Shown here one piece after another: positions 28,558 to 41,056 of a stretch of DNA of 64,000 nt (its first letter is position 1; each line of letters opens with the position of its first letter). Origin of the DNA: Proteromonas lacertae (lineage: Eukaryota > Sar > Bigyra > Opalinata > Proteromonadidae); the NCBI GenBank assembly GCA_002245135.1, contig NGBS01000001.1, forward strand, positions 496,001-560,000, written 5' to 3'. The translations under genes were made by a program, and so were the position numbers. Below the pieces are notes generated by a model. That model had not been told where the DNA came from, ran no database searches, and saw nothing but the letters and a program-made list of their open reading frames with translations.

Positions 28558-30677
28558 ATGGATGATATTTCCCTACCTAATGAATTCAAAAAAATTGTAT
28601 ATGAAAACAAATGGATTTTAAACAGTTCATATATGAGTCACACCAAACTGTCAGTTGAATCCGTAAATAAAAAGATCTGTAGGGAAATATTGGATTATTT
28701 TGACCAGATGAATGAATTTAATTCAATAAAGTGTATAGTTATCTGATTTATAATTCAATAATACAGTTATCGACAATGCTTGGACTAAACAGTTGTTAAA
28801 TAACCTAAATGAACACTATTATTCGTGTTTATATGAATTTTGCATGGAATTTGTAGAAGTTCTAAAGAAATGCATCAAAATTAAACAATCGGAAATGACT
28901 GCTTGTATAAATGCTAAAATATTATTATATTAGTGATGTATGACAAATTTATTAATGATTTTTTACCTCAATTCAAAGAAAAGATCAAAAATATTCAATC
29001 TTCAAATACTGCAAGTATAAATGTTGTTTTATATATATAGCTGAAAAGTGTTGTGTATATTGTGGAAATAGAGAAAGTGATAAGCATCCATTAACTGAAA
29101 ACAACGGAGATATTTTTCATACTGTATATATCTCATTATTGTAATTTATAATACCAATAGGAATGTCATAGATTCTGTACAAAGCCATCTAAATGTGCTA
29201 AAGATTTAATTCCGATAGAAGATGTTGATTTAAATAGGATAAAAAAAGACTTTAACACATTTCAGATAAATAAAGTTTTGAAGTATAATATAAATATAAA
29301 AGAAGAAGCAGTACTTCCACCTCCACAACCAGATCCCGAACCTGAATTAGTAGTAGTAAAACAACAATCTCCAACTAGACCAAAAACACGAAGAAAAGCT
29401 GAAAGTAGAGTTAATAATATTGATGCAGATTTATACAATTCAGAGAGTGATAATTCAGATGATTATATTGATTCACCAAAATTTATCAGAACTACAGCAG
29501 TTAAACGTAAATCTACTCGTAGATCATTCACATCAACAAGAGAGAGTATAAAGCAAAAGGATAAAATGTTGAGTAGTAATTTCAGTAAAGATTCTGCAGG
29601 TTATGAACCATTGTATAAACTAGAAGAATTGATTAAAACATCACCACCTACAGTGACAACTACAATATCCACACCAGCCAATACAGCAGATCAAGATGAT
29701 AGAGAATTTGAATTTCAAGAACATATAATTAATCAACCAGTATTTATTGTTATTGTTATTATCATTTATTACTGTAGAAACCATTGACATTTTTAACACC
29801 ATATCATATAGGTGCAAGAATCTTACACGAATATAAAACAGGTTTAACATTTCTCTCTTTACCACCCACTAAACCACCAGAAGAATATATTAATGTATTA
29901 GATGGAACTCCAAAAATGTATATAACTGAATCACTACAAGGATATTGTGTGAAAATCATAAAATTAATTACTCGTTATTGTTTTACTCAGAATAATATTA
30001 TCACTGGTGATGTTCAATCTAATCAAATGATATTAAGTGAATATGTGATGGGATTTCTTTACTCATTTGAAGCATTTATGAAGACATTAGTTTCACCATC
30101 AATTGATTTAAAAAGGACAAATTATTCAATTTTTTTCTATTTGGAGAATCTATTTGAGTATTTAAATCAATTTATTAGATTTACTATTCATCCTAAAGAT
30201 ATGTTTTATATCATTAGATTTATTGTTTTAACTGCATTGGTATAATAATATTATTATATTATATTTTGTTTAGAATATGACTCAGATTGAAGGTATAACA
30301 GTAAGGTATGATACAACTCTTCAAAAGACATATAATGAAGCAATAGCAAAGTGTAATCATAGTGCTTTATTTATTCAAGTTATGAATAGTGATGAATATC
30401 CTATATTATTCACCAATTTTGTGTTATCTGTAAATACATTAATAATTTTCACCCTTGATCAAATGAAGAAAGTATATATTTTTATTATATATCAATTATT
30501 GTAGAATAAAATAGCCAAATCATTTATAAGTAGTATTTTGAAGAAAATGATAACTACATTAGATTATTCTACTGAAGGTAATGAAGATGCAACAGCTGAA
30601 AGTATATATTTTTGTTATTTATAATTTTCATCAAAATAGTTTTACCTTTTATTCTCCATAATCAAGTAATGAATTAG
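28558..30677 (+). CDS. Unrecognised 616-residue protein with a Cys/His zinc-binding cluster
   Basis: I do not recognise the family. Nine exons (28558-28732, 28767-28904, 28934-29014, 29041-29123, 29161-29739, 29778-30239, 30274-30471, 30505-30601, 30640-30677) give 1,851 coding bases, a multiple of three; introns are 26-38 nt. The N-terminal about 150 residues look helical. They are followed by a C-x2-C ... H-x2-C ... C-x5-C cluster (CVYC, HTEC, CTKPSKC) that resembles the first half of a LIM or other treble-clef finger. A low-complexity Pro/Ser/Lys/Arg-rich linker with RPKTRRKAESR-type basic patches follows, then a predicted helical C-terminal half. A nuclear or scaffold role would fit the basic linker, but this is a guess. 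Confidence 0.7.
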
Positions 30678-30784
30678 ATGTTAATATACAGTTTATAATT
30701 TCCTAAAATTGTGTTTTTGATATGATTAATTTTAAACAAATTCATTTGTAACGGTTATTTTAATTTAAATAATTCTTTTGAAAT

Positions 30785-31843
30785 ATGGATTCCTCGAAGT
30801 ATAAATATAATTTGTTTTATATGAATAGAAAATATCAATTTACAGTGAAAGAGTTAGGGGTATCCAATGATGATTTATCAAAATATCACGTATTTCATGA
30901 TGAGTATGTAAATATGTATATTTAGATAGAAATATACGACTACCAGATGAAAATAATGTAGAAGAGATAATTGAAATTCCTAAAGATTTATTCTATCATA
31001 AGAAAAGAAAGATGAGTATTAACAAGATGAAAGTATACAATTATATTTACATTAAATAGAAAATATGTAATAGATTATCACAACCCAATTTGAAAATTGA
31101 TTCATCTGTGAATTCGAAAGAATTGAGTATATATATTAAAGATAATAAAAAATGCAATTGTACTAAAAAGAATGAATGTTATCCGTTAAAACCAAAACCT
31201 GTGGTGTGCTCGAAGAGAATTGTTATATGCAACTCAAGATGAAAGAGATAACTGTGTGTTCAAACCTAAAATTACTAAAGTATATCTATATATAATCTAT
31301 GTTAATAGTTTTTTGAAGATATACAACCAAAATTTATGGAAAATGTATGTTAATATCAAAATAATTATATTTAGAACGCTAAAGCAAAACAAACGGCTAT
31401 AGAAAGGGAGATATATAATAATTATACAGAAAAATTATGTTGTCCTCAGTGTGGTACTGCACAATCGTATAGTTAACATATTATGATATGTAGATATGAA
31501 CAGTATATAGCAGGAGAGAATAAATGTACAGAATGTCAAAAAAGATTCTGTAAGAAAAGAGTTGATCTTCACAGTTTCTATGAAAGAAATGATAATCATT
31601 TTAAACAGAAAGAAATTGATTTATTGAGAATAAAGAATGAAATGGTATTATATATAAATGGTTTAATGTATGATATAATAGGATTTTGATTATTTTTGTT
31701 ATGCCATTTGTCCTACTTGTAGAATTGGATTTCAGTATGAATATATATATTATGTTTATAGAGAAAATGAATATTTTGCATGGAATCGAACATGTCCAGG
31801 ATGTAAAAATGAATTAAAACCAACAAGAAATATGTATTCATGA
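30785..31843 (+). CDS. Unrecognised about 293-residue zinc-ribbon protein, one-base frame break
   Basis: The exons are 30785-30903, 30930-31032, 31060-31279, 31309-31344, 31375-31466, 31494-31644 and 31682-31843, with introns of 26-37 nt. The total is 883 bases, one over a multiple of three. The extra base best fits the AAAA run at 31194-31197; removing it joins the upstream frame to RRELLYATQDERDNCVFKPK. Four Cys pairs (CPQC, CTEC, CPTC, CPGC) form likely zinc ribbons in the C-terminal half, and CNC...C lies before them. The stop is TGA. The xCVFKPKI phrase is reminiscent of several flagellar proteins, but I cannot name a family. Confidence 0.6.
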
Positions 31844-32006
31844 TGTCAACATATTAGACATATAATTCAATAAGCTTCAGTTAACATTTAGTAATATATT
31901 TATAACAAAAATGTTTTTCGTTTGATTATAAAACACAAAAATTCAAAATAAATCAAACCTAAAATCAAGCTTTTTCATTCTTTTTCAATTTTTCTTTTTA
32001 TTAATA

Positions 32007-33780
32007 ATGTTGTCAAGCAAATTAAAAAATATAGTCAGATTCAAAAATGTATTTAAAAGTAGTCGTGATATATACGTATAGTTCCCGACACAAGTACCCA
32101 ATTTTCATAAATCCCAATATAGTATTGCCTTTTAATATTTATATTTGCAGATTATTATAATCAGAAAAGATATATTTCAATTGTGGATAAGTTTGATGGT
32201 CTAATACACTATTCTCATCTCAAAAAGCAATATGAAGAGAATCCATCGAGTTTATCATTGCAAATATTATATTTTAAAGTATATTTTAACTTTATTGAGC
32301 TTATATAGTGTTTGAATAATATAAATCGTTCTCAAACAGTATTAGACTTAATACAAAGGAATAATGTCAAACTGAATGATATACAAATATATAGAGAATA
32401 CCTTCGAGCATTGACCAATACTAAGGAAATATATAGAGTTTCTTTACCGTTTAATAAAATGATTGATTCATTGAATATAAAAGATGATACAAATCAAAAA
32501 TCCCAACTCCCAACTGAAGCAACGACTATGGGAAGTAAAAATGATCCTTTATATGTAAATGTTGAACATAGACCAAGTTGGGTTTCATATAGTCATATAT
32601 TTGTGTGGATGTATATATATTTTTATTTTATTTTTATTATATATTGTAGTTGTTGCTGTTACTTATATGTTTTTCTATGATAAAATAGTGATTTCAACTG
32701 AAATGAATAATAAGCCTGAAGTATCAAATACCAAATTTTCAGATATTGAAGGTATAGATGATATAAAACAAGAATTAGTTTTTCTAGTACAATATTTAAA
32801 AGTATATATTTATTATTATTATTATTATTTAATTCATATTAGCATCCACATAATGTTTTAGCAAGTGGTGCAAAAATCCCACACGGTGTATTATTAACAG
32901 GTGAACCAGGTTGTGGCAAGACATTATTAGCCAAAGCATTAGCTGGTGAAGCAAAAGTTCCATTCTATTATGCATCTGGAGCTGAGTTTGATGATATGTA
33001 TGTTGGTGTTGGTGCTAAGAGAATAAGGAATTTATTTGAAGCAGCAAGATCACATGTATTATAATTATCTGTTTATTGTTTATTAAATAGGCACCTTCAA
33101 TTATATTTATTGATGAATTAGATGCAGTTGGTGGTAAAAGAGATATGTCATCTGCTCAACCATATGATAGAATTACAATCAATCAATTATTAACAGAAAT
33201 GAGTGGTTTTAAAGATTCAGAAGGTGTTGTAGTTATAGCTGCTACTAATCTTCCTGAAGTATTAGATCCAGCATTAATTAGACCAGGTAGATTTGATTTA
33301 CATATTGAAGTTCCATTACCAGATTATCAAGGTAGAATTAATATATTAAAAAGACATTGTTTCTTCAGTAGAAAAGGAGGAGAAAAACATTTTTCTAAAG
33401 ATCTTGATTTATCAAGAATTGCTTCCTATACACCAGGTGCAACAGGTGCAGATTTAGAGAATATTGTCAATCAAGCAGCATTAAATGCATTACTAGAAGA
33501 TTCACCAGTTATTACTCAAAAACATTTAGAAAATTCATTAGATAAAATATTATATGGTAAAGAAAGAAAATCAAGTATAATCCCACCATCTGTAAAAGAG
33601 AATACAGCATATCATGAAGCAGGACATGCAACATTGTCTGTATTATATAAGAAGGAAGATAGTTCAAGAACAATCAGAAGTGCTTCAATTATTCCAAGAG
33701 GACAAGCCTTAGGTATGATTACTGAATTGCCATCAGAAGAAGAGACTTATCAAAAAACAAAAGCACAAATATTACATGAG

Positions 33781-33812
<32 letters not shown>

Positions 33813-34207
33813 ATGTAAATAGCATTGTGGTTTGTATGGGTGGAAGAGTTGGTGAAGAAATGATGTTTGGTAAAGAGAATATCACTGCTGGAGCTCAAAA
33901 TGACTTTATGCAAGCGTCAAGAATGGCAAGAAATATTGTAATGTTATCAGGATTAGGTGATAATACTGGTCTAGAAGTTTATAATGAAAATAATTTCAAA
34001 ATGTTGTCTGATAATAAGAAAAGAGAAATTGATATGGAAGTGAAAAGAATATTAGATAATGCTTATAGAGAAGCTTATAATTGTATTGAGAATAATAAAG
34101 AATCATGGATGACATTAGCAGAATATTTATTGAAATATGAAAAACTAACAGGAGAAGAAGTAGAAACAATTTTTTCGACAGGATCTTTACCAATGAGAAA
34201 AGAATAG
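32007..34207 (+). CDS. YME1L: Mitochondrial i-AAA protease (YME1/FtsH family), one-base frame break
   Basis: This is an ATP- and zinc-dependent membrane protease of the organelle inner membrane. Exons are 32007-32075, 32123-32278, 32309-32610, 32650-32801, 32843-33055, 33091-33779 and 33823-34207. The first intron (47 nt) is the least certain. The total is one base over a multiple of three. Dropping one G from GGG at 32580-32582 turns the middle into a single transmembrane helix, as expected for an i-AAA enzyme. Motifs are Walker A GEPGCGKT, Walker B IIFIDELD, the second region of homology ALIRPGRFD, and the zinc site HEAGH (HExxH). The C-terminal [11 protein letters not shown] block is also family-like. 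The N-terminus [20 protein letters not shown] looks like an organelle presequence. At about 654 residues the length is normal. Confidence 0.9.
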
Positions 34208-34276
34208 AAAATATTAAATAAGTTATAATAATATCATTAAATTATTATTTATAAGAATTTTTCTGTATAATTTTCT

Positions 34277-35014
34277 TTATTCAGGAGAATCAGTTCTGGA
34301 TGATTGATGTGAATGATGGGATTTTTCTAAATTACATAATATATAAGATATTATACTTTTCTTTTCCCAACAACCTAACTGTTTTAACAGCAATTCTCCA
34401 ATGCATAATTCTTCGTTACCATTGAACTGACTTGTCCAAAACTTATAATCACTTAATGTGATTTTGTTTTCAATTTGCAACTAAAATATATGTTGTTCAA
34501 AGAGTATACAGATACAAAATGTAATTCTACAAACTGTGTTATATGTTTTTCTTTTGGTTCTGTTTTTCTTCCTGTCATTTTGCATAATACATTTGCACCA
34601 ACTAATATTAGTATAGCTAATTCATCTTTTGTTATAGAACCTCCAATTGACATTCCTTTATTGAAATTGTATAAATCAAAGATTAAATCAACTTTCTGGT
34701 CAAAAGTAGCTTTGCTATATAAAATAATGGCTGTGATTAAACCAGTGGCACATATTCTAAACAATTATACACTTTGAATATCATACAATTTATTATCAAA
34801 GGCAATACATAATGATTCAGCTTCATCTAATCTTATATTTAAAAAAGTGGCTAAAGTCTGTTTGTCAAATCCAAAATCAAGTTCATTTTGATTATACTCA
34901 CTAACTAGAGAAGTAACTTTTGCATATGAAACTATTGATGTATTATTTTATTACTATACATTTTAAAATCTGTTTGAAAGGATCAACAACTTCTTTGTAA
35001 TTAACATTACCCAT
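34277..35014 (-). CDS. EF-hand-like protein, 214 residues
   Basis: Four exons (35014-34960, 34931-34787, 34756-34516, 34480-34277) total 645 coding bases; introns are 28, 30 and 35 nt. The second intron removes what would otherwise be an in-frame TAA. The protein has a degenerate EF-hand layout: a helix-loop-helix around IFDLYNFNKG...SITKDEL, preceded by FGFDKQTLATFLNI and followed by a second helical pair. The loops lack a full set of acidic calcium ligands, so calcium binding is doubtful. No presequence or membrane segment is seen. It converges with the i-AAA protease gene (70 bp apart) and diverges from the helicase gene. The family resembles small axonemal EF-hand proteins, but assignment is weak. 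Confidence 0.7.
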
Positions 35015-35238
35015 TATTTGTGGATATTAGGTTTTAAAACAATAAATACAAAAATACAAAAATACAGCTGTATATTTCAGTTAATTAATAAAAGTAGTAT
35101 ATTATAGCCTAAGGCATAAGTAGTATACAAAACCTAATTATATCATGTCAAGCCTAAATGCTTGATTTATTCATTTTTAATTTAACCAATCATTTATTCG
35201 AATTATTACTTTTACTTTCATTTTTTAATCCTCTAACC

Positions 35239-36740
35239 ATGGCTGATGAAGAGACTTTAATTGACTACAGTGATGAAGAAAATGAAGCAGTGGAGAACGA
35301 TAAGACCAAAGAAAGCAAAAAGTATGATATAAGTCAAAGGTTTAAACCTGAGACCATTTAAATTGGATTTTTATAATATATCAGAGGTCATTATGTTGGT
35401 GTGCATTCTACTGGTTTCAGAGATTTTCTTTTAAAGCCTGAATTACTACATGCTATTTCTGATTGTGGTTTTGAGCATCCTTCAGAAGTTCAACATGAAT
35501 GTATCCCATCAGCATTGCTTGGAGGTGATGTCTTGTGTCAAGCGAAATCTGGTATGGGTAAAACAGCTGTGTTTGTATTAACAACACTTCATGCATTAAA
35601 ACCTCAAGAAGGCGCCGTATAAATCAGATGAAATTAAAGTTCCCCATAGATTAGCATTTTGGTTATTGCCCACACAAGAGAATTGGCTTTCCAAATCAGC
35701 AAAGAATACGAGAGATTTTCCAAATATTTAGAAGGTATAAAAACAAAAGTTGTTTATGGTGGTATTTCAATTTCTCAAGACAAAGAGTATTTCAAAAAGG
35801 AAATACCCAACATTTTGGTATATATTTTTACCATTTTATTGTTTGTAATAGGTTGGTACACCAGGCAGACTGAAGGCTCTTATTCGTGACAAGATTATCT
35901 CTGTTGATAACATCAAATTCTTTGTTGTTGATGAATGTGATAAAGTTTTAGAAGCTTTAGATATGAGAGCAGATGTACAAGCCATCTTCAAACAAACTCC
36001 TCATACAAAACAAGTAATGATGTTCTCAGCTACATTAAACAAAGAGATTCGTGAAGTTTGCAAGAAGTTCATGCAAGAAGTATTATCATATTAATTTATT
36101 ATATTATTATAGCCATCTGAAGTATATGTTGATGATGAGACAAAATTAACACTTCATGGTTTATTACAATACTATGTGAAATTAACAGAAGCAGAAAAGA
36201 TCACAAAATTAACAAAGTTATTAGATGCTTTAGAATTCAATCAAGTATAAATCAATGTTTTATTATATTTAATAATTATCATTTAGGTTGTTATATTCGT
36301 TCGTTCAGTAGAAAGAGCAAAATATTTAAATAAAATATTAGAAGAAGGCAAGTTCCCTTCAATCTGCATTCATTCAGGCATGAAGATGGAAGATAGATTA
36401 CAACATTACAAAGAATTCAAAGATTTCAAAATGCGTATTTTAGTTGCAACTGATGTATTTGCTCGTGGTATGGATGTTGAGAAGGTTAATATTGTATTTA
36501 ACTTTGATTTCCCAGAGAGCAGTGACACTTATTTACATAGAGTATGTTAATTTATTATGATTTATTAAATGTTAGGTTGGAAGAGCTGGTCGTTTTGGAA
36601 CTAAAGGTTTAGCTATTAGTTTCGTTTGTACAGAAGATGATACAAAGATTTATGAAGAAGTACAAAGCAGATTTGCTGTTAAGATTGATGAAATCCCAGA
36701 AACCATTGATGTTTCTAAGTACATGAATGTAGAAGCCTAA
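35239..36740 (+). CDS. SUB2: DEAD-box RNA helicase UAP56/Sub2
   Basis: This is a spliceosome and mRNA-export ATPase of the TREX complex, nuclear. Exons are 35239-35321, 35385-35616, 35650-35817, 35852-36079, 36113-36244, 36287-36541 and 36576-36740; the first intron (63 nt, ending CAG) is longer than most. The protein begins [14 protein letters not shown], the typical acidic N-terminus. It shows a Q-motif region ([14 protein letters not shown]), motif I AKSGMGKT, Ia HTRELAFQ, Ib [31 protein letters not shown] and [12 protein letters not shown]. Motif V has ARG where most family members have GRG. The match along the whole length to DDX39B/Sub2 is very strong. Confidence 0.97.
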
Positions 36741-36849
36741 AGTGAATAATAACTTCTATTAATAATTGTTTTTTAATGGTTTAAATTGAAAGAAATAATT
36801 TTTAAAAAAATGGTCGTTTATTGAAATGATTGTGTGTCATTCCAAAATA

Positions 36850-38741
36850 ATGCAATATCTGACTTTATTCTGTATGATTCCAAATCAAATCTATTCTCTC
36901 TAGTTATTTGCTTATTTGGCTTAGCCTTAGCTTCTCAACCAGCTCCACAGAAGTGTTACAAGAGAAACGACAAGATCAAACCACTGATCAGAAGTGCTTT
37001 ACCCAGTAGTTACATCAAGAAAGATGAAATTCCTAAGAGTTATGATTTACGAAATGTGGGTGGTAAGAATTTGATAACCACTTCAAAGAATCAACATGTT
37101 CCAGGATACTGTGGTGCTTGTTGGGCATTTGCTGCTACTTCTTCATTGAGTGACCGTTTGAAAATCGCAACAGGAGGTGCTTGGCCAGATAAAGACTTAT
37201 CAGTTCAAGTAGTGTTAAACTGTGATGAAGATGATAATGGTTGTCATGGTGGTGATCCATTTGTTGCATTTTTCTTTATTAATGACGTTGGTGGTATTCC
37301 TGAAGAAACCTGTCAATTATATGAAGCAACAGGTCATGATACTGGCAAGTTATGTTTAGATATGGATATTTGTAAAGACTGTAATCACGATGGTGAATGT
37401 TTTCCAGTTCAAGATTATGATAAATATACTGTATCTGAATATGGTCGATTAAAAGGAGAAGAAAACATAATGGCTGAAATCTATGCTCGAGGTCCTGTAA
37501 CTTGTAGTGTAGCTTGTCCAAATGATTTCTATTACAATTACACAGGTGGAATCTACCATGATTATTCTGGAAGTAAAGCTCGAGATCATTCAATCAGTGT
37601 AGTTGGTTGGGGTGAAGAAAATGGTGTAAAATACTGGATAGGTCGAAACAGTTGGGGTAAGCACTGGGGTGAAGATGGCTTCTTCCGAATTGTGAGAGGA
37701 ATTGATAATTTGGGAATTGAAACTGATTGTGCTTGGGGTGTTCCAGTTGTTCCTTATGAAATGATGACTGAAGAATATAAACAAAAGAACTTTCGAAATG
37801 GAAATCTACCAGTTGTATATCCTAAAGAATTGAATGAATATGCAAATGAATTTCCTCCTGGATTAGGAAAGAACAAAGTAAGTTATCATCCAAAAGTTGA
37901 ATTCCAGACTTGTGTTATTCCTACTAATGAAAAATCATCTTTGATAAAATCTCCATTACCTCACACTTACATTAAGAAATCTGAATTACCCGAAACATTA
38001 GATTATCGAAATTACAATGGAAAGAACTTAGTAACATGGGATAAGAATCAACATATTCCTCAATACTGTGGAAGTTGTTGGGCTCAAGCAGTAACTTCGA
38101 TGTTAAGTGACAGATTATCAGTGATGAGAAATGGATCTTGGCCAAATATGGATGTATCTCCTCAAGTGTTATTAAACTGTGGAGATGCAGGAAGTTGTAA
38201 AGGTGGACATCCTCTTTCTGCTTTGAGATGGATTGCTAATAACAATATCTCTGATATAACCTGTGAACCATATGTTGCTAAAGAACAAGCTTGCAGACCA
38301 TTAGGTACTTGTTACGATTGTTTAGCAACTAACACTTCCCATACTCCTGGTGAATGTCATGAAGTTAAGAATTATATGAGATATGGTGTTACTGAGTATG
38401 GTCCAATTAAAGCTTCTTCAACACAAGATATTGTTAATAACATGAAAGCTGAGATCTTTGCTAGAGGACCAATCTCTTGTGGTATTGCAGTAAATGATCA
38501 TTTTAGAGAATATCATGGAGGTATCTTCAGTGATAGTGATGTTACAACTTGGATTAACCATGAAATTGAGATTGTTGGATGGGGAAAAGATGGAAATGAA
38601 GAATATTGGATTGGTAGAAACAGTTGGGGAACTTACTGGGGTATGCATGGTTGGTTCTACATCAGTATGTATGACAATAATTTACGGATTAATAAAGAAT
38701 GTCAATGGGGCATTCCAACCTATTACCCAATGGATCATTAA
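36850..38741 (+). CDS. Double-domain cathepsin X/Z-like cysteine protease, copy 1
   Basis: This is a papain-family (C1A) protease, probably lysosomal or secreted. The start at 36850 with a 32-nt intron (36872-36903) gives the signal peptide MQYLTLFFICLFGLALA. The GTG-initiated frame from 36834 would instead read through the intron. Each polypeptide carries two complete catalytic domains. Domain 1 has GYCGACWAFAATS (Cys), ARDHSISVVGWG (His) and GRNSWGKHWG (Asn). Domain 2 has QYCGSCWAQAVTS, NHEIEIVGWG and GRNSWGTYWG. The HxPxYCG signature and the short prosegment with a cysteine (KCYKR...; FQTCVIP...) are those of cathepsin X/Z rather than B or L. Family members are normally single-domain, so the internal duplication is notable. 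Protein length is about 619 residues. Confidence 0.93.
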
Positions 38742-38954
38742 ATTAATATTCTATCTAATATGGATTACTAAATCCTTAAAGGCATTATTAGTTTATTATC
38801 ATGGGTTATTATAGTTATTATCGTTATGTATATCAAGAAGCATAACCTAAAAATCAACATCAAAAAATAGTTGTTTTGTAATGGTTTAAATTGAAAGAAA
38901 TAATTTTTAAAAAAATGGTCGTTTATTGAAATGATTGTGTGTCATTCCAAAATA

Positions 38955-40843
38955 ATGCAATATCTGACTTTATTCTGTATGATTCCAAATCAAATCTATT
39001 CTCTCTAGTTATTTGCTTATTTGGCTTAGCCTTAGCTTCTCAACCAGCTCCACAGAAGTGTTACAAGAGAAACGACAAGATCAAACCACTGATCAGAAGT
39101 GCTTTACCCAGTAGTTACATCAAGAAAGATGAAATTCCTAAGAGTTATGATTTACGAAATGTGGGTGGTAAGAATTTGATAACCACTTCAAAGAATCAAC
39201 ATGTTCCAGGATACTGTGGTGCTTGTTGGGCATTTGCTGCTACTTCTTCATTGAGTGACCGTTTGAAAATCGCAACAGGAGGTGCTTGGCCAGATAAAGA
39301 CTTATCAGTTCAAGTAGTGTTAAACTGTGATGAAGATGATAATGGTTGTCATGGTGGTGATCCATTTGTTGCATTTTTCTTTATTAATGACGTTGGTGGT
39401 ATTCCTGAAGAAACCTGTCAATTATATGAAGCAACAGGTCATGATACTGGCAAGTTATGTTTAGATATGGATATTTGTAAAGACTGTAATCACGATGGTG
39501 AATGTTTTCCAGTTCAAGATTATGATAAATATACTGTATCTGAATATGGTCGATTAAAAGGAGAAGAAAACATAATGGCTGAAATCTATGCTCGAGGTCC
39601 TGTAACTTGTAGTGTAGCTTGTCCAAATGATTTCTATTACAATTACACAGGTGGAATCTACCATGATTATTCTGGAAGTAAAGCTCGAGATCATTCAATC
39701 AGTGTAGTTGGTTGGGGTGAAGAAAATGGTGTAAAATACTGGATAGGTCGAAACAGTTGGGGTAAGCACTGGGGTGAAGATGGCTTCTTCCGAATTGTGA
39801 GAGGAATTGATAATTTGGGAATTGAAACTGATTGTGCTTGGGGTGTTCCAGTTGTTCCTTATGAAATGATGACTGAAGAATATAAACAAAAGAACTTTCG
39901 AAATGGAAATCTACCAGTTGTATATCCTAAAGAATTGAATGAATATGCAAATGAATTTCCTCCTGGATTAGGAAAGAACAAAGTAAGTTATCATCCTAAA
40001 ATTGAATTTGAAAAATGTTATATAAAAACAGAAGTAAAAGAACAATTAATTAAATCTCCATTACCTCATACTTACATTAAGAAATCTGAATTACCCGAAA
40101 CATTAGATTATCGAAATTACAATGGAAAGAACTTAGTAACATGGGATAAGAATCAACATATTCCTCAATACTGTGGAAGTTGTTGGGCTCAAGCAGTAAC
40201 TTCGATGTTAAGTGACAGATTATCAGTGATGAGAAATGGATCTTGGCCAAATATGGATGTATCTCCTCAAGTGTTATTAAACTGTGGAGATGCAGGAAGT
40301 TGTAAAGGTGGCAATCCAATCACTGCATTAATGTGGATTGCAAAGAATAACATTAGTGATATAACCTGTGAACCATATGTTGCTAAAGAACAACCATGTT
40401 TACCATTAGGACAATGTTATGACTGTTTACCTACTAATGATTCATTTACTCCTGGTGAATGTCATGCAGTTAAGAATTATATGAGATATGGTTTATCTGA
40501 GTTTGGTTTAATTGAAGGTTATGGAGAAGAAGCTGTTAATAACATGAAAGCTGAGATCTTTGCTAGAGGACCAATCTCTTGTGGTATTGCAGTAAATGAT
40601 CATTTTAGAGAATATCATGGAGGTATTTTCAGTGATAGTGATGATAAAACAGAAATGAATCACGTAATTGAAGTTGTTGGATGGGGAAAAGACGGAAATG
40701 AAGAATATTGGATTGGTAGAAACAGTTGGGGAACTTACTGGGGTATGCATGGTTGGTTCTACATCAGTATGTATGACAATAATTTACGGATTAATAAAGA
40801 ATGTCAATGGGGCATTCCAACCTATTACCCAATGGATCATTAA
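38955..40843 (+). CDS. Double-domain cathepsin X/Z-like cysteine protease, copy 2
   Basis: It has the same architecture as copy 1, with signal-peptide exon 38955-38976, intron 38977-39008 and the rest in one exon. The first domain matches copy 1 throughout. The second domain diverges in two patches. The linker before it reads FEKCYIKTEVKEQ instead of FQTCVIPTNEKSS. The stretch after SCKGG (about 40312-40690) has many substitutions such as NPITALMWIAKNN and NDSFTPGECHA. The catalytic Cys, His (MNHVIEVVGWG) and Asn are all kept, so this copy should be active. The patchy divergence suggests conversion with a second-domain paralogue. Confidence 0.93.
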
Positions 40844-41056
40844 ATTAATATTCTATCTAATATGGATTACTAAATCCTTAAAGGCATTATTAGTTTATTA
40901 TCATGGGTTATTATAGTTATTATCGTTATGTATATCAAGAAGCATAACCTAAAAATCAACATCAAAAAATAGTTGTTTTGTAATGGTTTAAATTGAAAGA
41001 AATAATTTTTAAAAAAATGGTCGTTTATTGAAATGATTGTGTGTCATTCCAAAATA

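Noticed and set aside
33780-33822. (TA)n tract as a possible regulatory or origin element
   Set aside because: It lies inside a 43-nt intron of the i-AAA gene and needs no further explanation.
36834-38741. Longer reading of the protease starting at 36834
   Set aside because: It begins with GTG and reads through a 32-nt GTAT...TAG intron. Splicing from the ATG at 36850 yields a proper signal peptide and is repeated in all three copies.
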